Shown here: positions 34,904 through 41,334 of the stretch, piece after piece
How positions within the stretch are numbered: the stretch's first letter is position 1
How the letters are laid out: every line of letters starts with the position of its first letter
Assembly (NCBI GenBank): GCA_963702565.1
Contig: CAVPDE010000018.1
Coordinates: forward strand, 186,001-250,000
Length of the DNA: 64,000 bases
Source: CAVPDE01 sp963702565
Lineage (GTDB): Bacteria > Desulfobacterota > DSM-4660 > Desulfatiglandales > HGW-15
Direction: 5' to 3'
The notes under the pieces: generated by a model
Seen by the model: the letters and a program-made list of their open reading frames with translations, nothing else
Told to the model about the DNA's origin: nothing
Databases searched by the model: none
Made by a program: the position numbers and the translations under genes

Positions 34904-35213
34904 AAACTCAATTGCCTGCCGGTCTGTGCGGATTAATTCAATACCTTGATGGTTCGAATCAAGAATGGCGAGAACTTGCTCAAGGCCCACCGCAGGCACA
35001 TCTATCAGCTCCTGGCCAATGAAAAGGGGATTGCGCACTGGAAGGGATCGCTTGGCTATGGTCATTTGCAGGCAGCAGTCGGGCTAGGCGTCTTGTGGAT
35101 CAAGCCCCTTGGTCTGATGGCTGTCATTGTTCTCTTGGCTCTATGGTGTTCAGCTTTTTTTGTTTTCGGTGCCTTGGTGCGAAAACGTGCCACCCAACTT
35201 CCGCAACCCTTCT
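34904..35213 (+). pseudogene. 3' remnant of a WbpL/WecA-like transferase, copy 2
   Basis: This has the same reading as copy 1 at the start (FNTLMVRIKNGENLLKAHRRH, IYQLLANEKG, with the same TAA upstream). From about 35010 on it diverges to a different but homologous C-terminus (GHLQAAVGLGVLWIKPLGLMAVIVLLALW). The normal stop is missing: the frame runs into palindrome P16. The switch from near-identity to divergence suggests the end of a conversion or recombination tract. Confidence 0.7.
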
Positions 35214-35246
35214 TTACCCATTTCCGCTTTAAGCAGAACTGGGTAA
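35214..35246. repeat. REP-like palindrome P16
   Basis: TTACCCATTTCCGCTTTAAGCAGAACTGGGTAA. It is followed by a half copy (P17, 35281-35308, CTCAAGGCAGCATTGGGTAA) just before the transposase gene. Confidence 0.78.
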
Positions 35247-35354
35247 CCCTTAACTGTTTGCTTGTTATGCCGTTTTTGACTATCCTTGCTCAAGGCAGCA
35301 TTGGGTAACAGGCCTCCTTGCCGTGCACCGTCTGGACGTCTTTAAAGGTTTTCT

Positions 35355-36266
35355 ATGGATCCGATCGAATTGATCAAAACAGGAAGAATCAAGCGGTATT
35401 TCAGGGCAACAAAGAAACTGAATGTCCCCAGATTGGTTTTTCACATTACGCAAAGGGCCGCCGGCAAAGAACCCCTGTTTGTTGAAGACAGCGACTATCT
35501 GTTCATGCTCTGGCTAATGAAAGAGATGTCTGCGAGTCATTCGCTGAGAATGTATGCGTTCTGCCTGATGCCCAACCATACGCACTTTCTCATGAGCACG
35601 ACGGAACAAAATCTATACGATGCCATGCGGGATTTGTTCTCAAGATACGCGATGAGGTTTAACAAAAAATATGAAAGAAAAGGCCATTTGTTCGGAGGAC
35701 CTTACCGCCAGGCGACATGCCTGGATGACAGTTATCTGCTTGCTGCGTCCTTATACATCCACCTCAACCCCGTGAGAGCCGGTTTGGCAGCTGATCCTTT
35801 GAGCTATCGCTGGTCTTCCTGCCGGTTATATTGCACCGAACGCGATCGGCAATCTTTTGTGGATCCGAATTTTGTCTTGAGCATTCTGCCGGAGGATGGT
35901 GGCAGGAAGAAAAGGTATAAGCTGCTTATGAAAAAGGGCATGGAGCTGATATCAGGACATGTACTGGAGAAGCATGATGCCATTGAGAACTTGAGATCAC
36001 AGCTGGCTACCGACTTTCCATCCGTCTTTGCCTTGGTAGCAAAAGCGAGACGAGTAGCAGCGCAGGCGCGCATCCAGGTTTTGAGTATGGAAGAGATAGA
36101 AGAGCTGACGACCGAGGCGAAAAGTGGCGTGCGTGCGGCATGTCCGGAGAGCAGAAAGGCGAAAAAGTTCTTAATAGAGCAGCTGATTGCCCGTGGCTAC
36201 AAGAGAAGGGAGATCGCAGAGCAGTTGGGCATGTCCAGAAAAACAGTATACAACCTCTCAAAATAG
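35355..36266 (+). CDS. REP-associated tyrosine transposase (RAYT, Y1_Tnp / TnpA_REP)
   Basis: This 303-residue single-strand-type transposase has RLVFHITQRAAGKEPLF near residue 27 and MPNHTHFLM with the metal-binding H-x-H (about 73-81). It also has FSRYAMRFNKKYERKGHLFGGPYRQ and LAASLYIHLNPVRAGL with the catalytic Tyr. A C-terminal basic region ends in a helix-turn-helix (GYKRREIAEQLGMSRKTVYNLSK). RAYTs are domesticated relatives of IS200/IS605 TnpA and move or maintain REP palindromes that flank them. Here it lies between palindromes (35214 and 35281 on the left, 36292 on the right) of the same family that fills 28.6-36.3 kb, so it is the likely partner enzyme. AAAGG precedes the ATG. Confidence 0.9.
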   Translation: MDPIELIKTGRIKRYFRATKKLNVPRLVFHITQRAAGKEPLFVEDSDYLFMLWLMKEMSASHSLRMYAFCLMPNHTHFLMSTTEQNLYDAMRDLFSRYAMRFNKKYERKGHLFGGPYRQATCLDDSYLLAASLYIHLNPVRAGLAADPLSYRWSSCRLYCTERDRQSFVDPNFVLSILPEDGGRKKRYKLLMKKGMELISGHVLEKHDAIENLRSQLATDFPSVFALVAKARRVAAQARIQVLSMEEIEELTTEAKSGVRAACPESRKAKKFLIEQLIARGYKRREIAEQLGMSRKTVYNLSK

Positions 36267-36291
36267 CGCCCGGTGAAGATCACTTAAAAAC

Positions 36292-36324
36292 TTACCCATT
36301 TCTGCTTAAGGCAGATATGGGTAA
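36292..36324. repeat. REP-like palindrome P18
   Basis: TTACCCATTTCTGCTTAAGGCAGATATGGGTAA is the best-paired copy, 25 bases after the transposase stop. It ends the palindrome-rich region. Confidence 0.85.
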
Positions 36325-36455
36325 GAGATGGGGAGGGCATCCCGTGTTTTTGTCGATGCAGATCGAGAGAGCACAATATTTTTTCTTGGTTTTGCATTCC
36401 CCGACTTGGCCGATAGTATTTTTGTGTTTTAGGCTCCGGGTGCCTGTGATGGATC

Positions 36456-38345
36456 ATGACGAGACACATTTATAAAAACTTCCTCATTGTTCTTGCGATC
36501 GACGTGTTCTTTGTCGCGTTTGCGTGGTATTTTGCCAATCTCCTGCGCTTCAATTTCGACATTCCGCTGGACAGCATGGCCGCGATCACGCGCCTTGTCC
36601 CCATTATCCTGGGCACCAAGTTGGTGATCTTCTACCTGTTCGACCTCTACAAGGGCATGTGGAGGTACACGAGCATGGTTGATCTCCTCAACATCATCAA
36701 GGCTTCGGGCATCAGTTCTCTGCTCGTCGTGACTTTGGTGGCCTTCACTCACGGTCTTGCAGGTTTTGCCCGAGCGGCATTCATCATTGACTGGGGGCTG
36801 ACGATCTTCCTGATCGCCGGGTACAGGCTGGGCATTCGACTTTACTTCTGGCTCGGGCCCAAGGATCGACTCAGCAGTTTCCGATTCTTAACCCTCTTCA
36901 AGTTGAAGAAGGGCGGAAGAAGCGGCGCCAAGAAGCTCCTGATTCTGGGCGCAGGGGACTGCGGCGAAAAGATCTACCGCGAGATCCAGGACAACGCAAG
37001 TCTGCGCTACGAGGTGGTAGGCTTTCTCGACGACGATCTCACCAAAGTGGGGAAGCTCCTTCACGGGGTGCCCATCCTGGGGACTACGTCGGAACTGAAG
37101 AGCTTTGCCCAGAGGATTGGGGCCGAGGAAACCCTCATTGCCATACCTTCAGCGACATCGGTGCAGATGCGTGCTCTCGTGGCTCGCTGTGAGGAAAGCG
37201 GCCTTCCGTCCAAAACGGTTCCCGGAATGGGGGAACTGATCGATGGGAAGGTGAGCGTCAAAGCCATCCGCGATGTCGACTACCGGGACCTCCTGGGCCG
37301 TGAGGTGATCCGGCTCGATGAAGACCGCATCGCAGCGTACCTGCAGAAAGCCAGGGTGCTCGTGACCGGGGCAGGGGGATCGATTGGTTCCGAGCTGTGC
37401 CGGCAGATCTGCCGTTTCAATCCTGCTTGTTTAATCCTTTATGATCGAGCGGAGAGCCCTCTTTATGAAATCGACCTGGAGCTGCGCACAGACTATCCGG
37501 AAGCCAAGGTGGTGCCCGTTCTCGGGGACATCCGGGATCGGAGCCAGCTGTCCAGAGCACTTTCCGACTACCAGCCACAGGTTGTTTTCCATGCCGCAGC
37601 GTACAAGCACGTGCCCATGATGGAGCTCCAGCCCTGGAAGGCTGTGAAAAACAATATCCTGGGAACCCGCCGCGTAATGGATCTTTCCAGGGAGCATGGT
37701 GTGGAGAGATTCGTGCTTGTTTCCACTGACAAAGCGGTCCGTCCGGTCAATGTCATGGGCGCTTCAAAGAGAGTGGCGGAGCTTCTGGTACAAAACCAGA
37801 ACGGGTGTGATTCGGCGAGGACAAAATTCATCACCGTTCGCTTCGGCAATGTGGTAGGCAGCGTAGGGAGTGTGGTGCCCCTGTTCAAGAAGCAGATTGA
37901 AAGGGGAGGCCCGGTTACGGTGACGCACCCGGACGTGACTCGGTACTTCATGACCATTCCCGAAGCTTGCCAGCTGATTTTGCAGGCCGGCGCCATGGGG
38001 GAAGGCGGTGAGATATTTATTCTCGACATGGGCACCCCCGTCAAAATTGTGGACATGGCTAGAGACCTCATACGTCTTTCCGGTTTTGAGCCGGACGGGG
38101 ACATCAAGATCGAATACGTCGGGCTGAGGCCGGGCGAGAAACTTTTCGAAGAGCTCATCACCAGCGGGGAAGGCATCGTCCCGACGAACCACGAGAAAAT
38201 CATGGTCCTTCGCGGGAAAACCTGCGATCAGGAGCGCTTGAACGCGGTCATCGAGGAACTGGCAAAGCTCGCTCTGGAGCAAAACGGTGCGGGCATCCGG
38301 GCGAAGCTCCAGGAGATTGTGGAAGACTATCGCCCTGCTGCGTAG
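36456..38345 (+). CDS. nucleotide-sugar 4,6-dehydratase, membrane-anchored (WbpM/PglF/CapD type)
   Basis: This 629-residue protein has four or five N-terminal membrane helices (residues about 8-130). A first Rossmann-like domain follows (about 148-260, KLLILGAGDCGEKIYREI). The SDR catalytic domain (about 293-575) has VLVTGAGGSIGSELCRQI, HAAAYKHVPMME, and VSTDKAVRPVNVMGASKR, where Met stands in the Tyr position as in the large WbpM/PglF class. It converts UDP-GlcNAc to the UDP-4-keto-6-deoxy sugar, the precursor for QuiNAc, FucNAc or bacillosamine. With the DegT and LbH genes upstream it fits a 4-amino-sugar branch. ATG 36456 has only a weak GGA upstream. Confidence 0.93.
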   Translation: MTRHIYKNFLIVLAIDVFFVAFAWYFANLLRFNFDIPLDSMAAITRLVPIILGTKLVIFYLFDLYKGMWRYTSMVDLLNIIKASGISSLLVVTLVAFTHGLAGFARAAFIIDWGLTIFLIAGYRLGIRLYFWLGPKDRLSSFRFLTLFKLKKGGRSGAKKLLILGAGDCGEKIYREIQDNASLRYEVVGFLDDDLTKVGKLLHGVPILGTTSELKSFAQRIGAEETLIAIPSATSVQMRALVARCEESGLPSKTVPGMGELIDGKVSVKAIRDVDYRDLLGREVIRLDEDRIAAYLQKARVLVTGAGGSIGSELCRQICRFNPACLILYDRAESPLYEIDLELRTDYPEAKVVPVLGDIRDRSQLSRALSDYQPQVVFHAAAYKHVPMMELQPWKAVKNNILGTRRVMDLSREHGVERFVLVSTDKAVRPVNVMGASKRVAELLVQNQNGCDSARTKFITVRFGNVVGSVGSVVPLFKKQIERGGPVTVTHPDVTRYFMTIPEACQLILQAGAMGEGGEIFILDMGTPVKIVDMARDLIRLSGFEPDGDIKIEYVGLRPGEKLFEELITSGEGIVPTNHEKIMVLRGKTCDQERLNAVIEELAKLALEQNGAGIRAKLQEIVEDYRPAA

Positions 38346-38373
38346 GGGCGAGAAAGGCGAAAACCTGAAAGGC

Positions 38374-38412
38374 CTATCTCTCACAGAGTCACCAGAGAAG
38401 ACACAGAGAAAA
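38374..38412 (-). repeat. partial dispersed element
   Basis: TATCTCTCACAGAGTCACCAGAGAAGACACAGAG is the right end of the element in reverse orientation. A GCGAGAAAGGCG word repeat (38345-38372) precedes it. Confidence 0.6.
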
Positions 38413-38438
38413 ACATAAAAATAGCTTTGAGGGAACCC

Positions 38439-38855
38439 ATGAAAGGTGAAAAAAGATATTTTATAATCGGACTGGTGATCGGGATTCTTTTGTCCGGAGG
38501 CTTCTTCTATTATTTCGCTCCCCGTTACACGACAGTGAAATCAGGGGATACGATGCTCAGACAGGATACCTGGACAGGACGATCCTGGAGATTTGTGGAC
38601 AACGAATGGAAGTCCATCGTGGGCGTCAACCGCGATTGGGAGAGCATCGACAGAGCCCTTCTTTCCGCCCTCCGCATCCCATTTGCCGAAGTCAACACGG
38701 ACGCGGCACTGAAACAGCTGCAGGAAAAGCATCCTGTCCTCAAAGGCCTCCCGAACGACGAACTCCTCGAACGGATCAAGTTGGTCTATTCCAGGCAGGT
38801 TCTCGTCAACATGTATCTCGACAGCTTTGTCAAAATGGAACAGCAAGGGAAATAA
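38439..38855 (+). CDS. small inner-membrane-anchored protein, unknown function
   Basis: This protein of about 138 residues has one N-terminal membrane helix (YFIIGLVIGILLSGGFFYYFA, about 6-26) and a soluble, probably periplasmic domain that is predicted helical (LLSALRIPFAEVNTDAALKQLQEKH). ATG 38439 is chosen because GAGGGAACCC precedes it; a TTG at 38427 would add four residues. No family is recognised. It lies alone between the dehydratase and trxA, flanked by repeats. Confidence 0.65.
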   Translation: MKGEKRYFIIGLVIGILLSGGFFYYFAPRYTTVKSGDTMLRQDTWTGRSWRFVDNEWKSIVGVNRDWESIDRALLSALRIPFAEVNTDAALKQLQEKHPVLKGLPNDELLERIKLVYSRQVLVNMYLDSFVKMEQQGK

Positions 38856-38882
38856 GAAGAAGCGAGAAAGACGAGAAAGATT

Positions 38883-39028
38883 ATCTCTCACAGAGTCACC
38901 CGCCTTCACCGTTGGCTACGGCGGGGCAAGCAGAGAAGACGCGGAGAAAACCATTTTGTCTATAAAACTAAAAGCACCCTCTTCTTCCTCTGTGGCTCGA
39001 GCGACCCGAAGGGGATCGGGCGTGAGAC
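38883..39028 (-). repeat. dispersed TCTCAC/GTGAGA element (long form, reverse)
   Basis: It has the ACCGTTGGCTACGG insert and ends GGGATCGGGCGTGAGAC. This is nearly the reverse complement of the copy at 7862. GGACAGCGGATAACGGACAAC words follow at 39050-39082. Confidence 0.8.
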
Positions 39029-39157
39029 AAAAGTGGATCGGCCGCTCACGGCCAACGGACAGCGGATAACGGACAACCTCCCCTTCGTTCAGGTTGACAA
39101 AAAGGGGAGGGGAGGTTAATTTGTGAAAATTTTAAAACGCATGAAAGGAGATTGGGC

Positions 39158-39481
39158 ATGGCGGATTTACTCCAAGTCACCGATGAAACCTTTGAGGCAG
39201 AGATTTTGAAGTCAGAGCTCCCTGCAATGGTCGATTTCTGGGCGGAATGGTGCGGGCCCTGCCGAATGGTGGGTCCTTCGGTTGAAGAACTGGCCAACAA
39301 GTACAAGGGCAAGATCAAGATCGCCAAGATGGACGTGGACAAGAACAGGCAGACCCCTGGGAAGTTCGGCATCCGGAACATCCCGACCCTGCTCCTGTTC
39401 AAAGGCGGGCAGCTCGCTCAGACCATTATCGGTGCGCAGCCCAAGGCTTACATCGAAGGGGAACTCAAGAAACTGCTGTGA
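39158..39481 (+). CDS. trxA: thioredoxin
   Basis: This 107-residue thioredoxin has the active site WAEWCGPCRMVGP (about 26-38), the cis-Pro loop FGIRNIPTLLLFKGG and the usual length. It reduces cytosolic disulfides with electrons from the next gene's product. The ATG at 39158 follows AAAGGAG at a good distance; the upstream TTG at 39152 is unlikely. Confidence 0.96.
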   Translation: MADLLQVTDETFEAEILKSELPAMVDFWAEWCGPCRMVGPSVEELANKYKGKIKIAKMDVDKNRQTPGKFGIRNIPTLLLFKGGQLAQTIIGAQPKAYIEGELKKLL

Positions 39482-39647
39482 AGTGCCTAAAGTGAGCTAA
39501 AGTGTCTAAAATGCCTAAAGTTAGAAAACCATGAAGGGCATAAGAATTGGACCACGAAGGCACAAGAAAAAAGTTATCTGTTATCGGGTATTCGTTATTC
39601 GAGAAGAGAGCGCCGCTCACTAATAACGGATAACGGTTAACGACCTC
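39482..39647. repeat. short-word repeats between trxA and trxB
   Basis: GTGCCTAAAGTGAGCTAAAGTG (39481-39522) matches the word family before recA (45004-45035). TATCTGTTATCGGGTATTCG and ACTAATAACGGATAACGG (39568-39640) match those at 52411-52470 and 58475-58502. Confidence 0.65.
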
Positions 39648-40565
39648 ATGTACGACGTCATCATCATAGGAGGAGGGCCGGCAGGTCTCACTGCCGGGCT
39701 CTACAATGCGAGAGCCCGCTTGAACGTCTTGCTCCTGGAGCGCCTTGCCCCTGGCGGGCAGGTGCTGACCACGGACTCGGTCGAGAACTACCCCGGGTTT
39801 CCTGACGGCGTATCCGGATTCGAGCTGATGGACCGGATGAAGACCCAGGCTGAGAAATTCGGCCTCAAGATCCGGAGCGAAGACGTGACCGGCCTGGAAC
39901 TCTCCCCGAAGCGCAAGGCGGTGTTGACCGGCGGAGGACCGCTGGAAACCAAGGCGATCATTCTGTGCTGCGGGGCCACTTGGAAAAAACTCGGGGTCGA
40001 AGGCGAAGACCAGCTCATGGGCAAAGGGGTCTCCTTTTGCGCCACCTGTGACGGGCCTTTTTACAGAGATCAGGAGGTTGCCGTAATCGGCGGCGGCGAC
40101 ACCGCCGTGGAGGAGGCCATTTTCCTGACGCGCTTTGTGAGCAAAGTCCATCTCGTGCACCGAAGGGACAAGCTGAGAGCAACAAAAGTGCTGCAGGAGC
40201 GGGCCATGTCCCACGGAAAGATAGAATTCATCTGGGATTCCGTTCCCGTGAAAATCCTGGGGGAGAAAGGCGTCGAGGGAATTGAACTGAAGAACGTGAA
40301 GACCCAGAGCGTGTTCCGAAAAAACGTGCAAGGGGTCTTCGTCTTTATCGGCACCCTGCCCAACACGGACATCGTCAAGGGGCTGATCCGGCTCGACGAG
40401 AACGGGTTTGTGGTGACGGATGACAACATGCAGACCTCCGTTCAAGGGGTGTTTGCCGCAGGAGACATCCGCTCCAAACTCTTCAGGCAGATTTCAACGG
40501 CCGTAGGGGAAGGGGCCACTGCATCCTATGCTGTGGAAAAATACCTGGAGAATCTCGCAGGTTAA
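39648..40565 (+). CDS. trxB: thioredoxin reductase
   Basis: This 305-residue FAD/NADPH disulfide oxidoreductase has the FAD motif IIIGGGPAGLTAGLYNARA at the start and the redox-active CATCDG (about residue 129-134). The NADPH motif AVIGGGDTAVEEA and the C-terminal GVFAAGDIR FAD motif are also present. It passes electrons from NADPH to thioredoxin, encoded just upstream. Confidence 0.96.
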   Translation: MYDVIIIGGGPAGLTAGLYNARARLNVLLLERLAPGGQVLTTDSVENYPGFPDGVSGFELMDRMKTQAEKFGLKIRSEDVTGLELSPKRKAVLTGGGPLETKAIILCCGATWKKLGVEGEDQLMGKGVSFCATCDGPFYRDQEVAVIGGGDTAVEEAIFLTRFVSKVHLVHRRDKLRATKVLQERAMSHGKIEFIWDSVPVKILGEKGVEGIELKNVKTQSVFRKNVQGVFVFIGTLPNTDIVKGLIRLDENGFVVTDDNMQTSVQGVFAAGDIRSKLFRQISTAVGEGATASYAVEKYLENLAG

Positions 40566-40599
40566 TGAAAAACGTCCAACAAAAACAAAGGAGCATGCT

Positions 40600-41334
40600 A
40601 TGAACCCAAGGTCCGTGCCGGTCAGAACCGTTCTCGCGGCGATCATGCTTCTTGTTCTTTTGAACGGGTGTTCAACCATAGATTCGCTTCTAGGCCGGGA
40701 AGGGGAGGACGAGACGGATGCCGGCGAACTCATGAGCCAGGGCAATGAGGATCTCAGCGCGGGCCGTTACAAAGACGCGGTGGATGCCTTCCAGAAGATC
40801 AAGGACAGATTTCCCTACAGCAAACACGCGGTGGGTGCGGAGTTGAAGATGGCGGATGCCCTGTACCTGCAGGAAGAGTATGAGCTGGCTTACATCGCCT
40901 ACGATGAGTTCGAGAAACTCCACCCCAAGCACAAAGACATGCCTTACGTCATCTACCAGAAAGGCATGTCCAACTTCAGCCAGGTCAAATCAAATGACAG
41001 AGAGCAGGCTCACACGCTCAAGGCGAAAGAAGAGTTTGAAAGGTTGATCAAGAGGTTCCCCAGAGACGAGTACGCCAACAAGGCGAGGAAGAACTTGCGG
41101 GAGTGCCTCATCTACCTGGCGGAATATGAACTCTACGTAGCCAACTTCTACTACAAGCAGGGCAGGTACAGAGCCGCACTGGGGAGATACTCGTATATCC
41201 TCAACAACTACCCGGACATGGGGCAGTATCAGGAGGCCATGGAAGGGATCACCCGGTGCAAAGACAAGCTTGCCAAGGAAACTGCTCAAGAAGGAACCGC
41301 GAAAAGCTTCTGGCCCTTCTCTATTTGGAAATGA
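40600..41334 (+). CDS. bamD: outer-membrane assembly lipoprotein BamD
   Basis: This 244-residue lipoprotein has a lipobox LLNGC (Cys about residue 25), so it is anchored in the outer membrane. TPR-type helices follow: AGRYKDAVDAFQKIKDRFPYSKHAVGAELKMADALYLQEEYELAYIAYDEF, and YLAEYELYVANFYYKQGRYRAALGRYSYILNNYPD. It is part of the BAM complex that inserts beta-barrel proteins. The ATG follows AAAGGAG. It converges with alaS and overlaps its 3' end by 14 bases. Confidence 0.93.
   Translation: MNPRSVPVRTVLAAIMLLVLLNGCSTIDSLLGREGEDETDAGELMSQGNEDLSAGRYKDAVDAFQKIKDRFPYSKHAVGAELKMADALYLQEEYELAYIAYDEFEKLHPKHKDMPYVIYQKGMSNFSQVKSNDREQAHTLKAKEEFERLIKRFPRDEYANKARKNLRECLIYLAEYELYVANFYYKQGRYRAALGRYSYILNNYPDMGQYQEAMEGITRCKDKLAKETAQEGTAKSFWPFSIWK

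Noticed and set aside
28797..36324. CRISPR-like array of palindromes
   Set aside because: Distances between palindromes vary from about 60 bases to over 1 kb, copies are imperfect, spacers are partly homologous to each other, and no cas gene is near.
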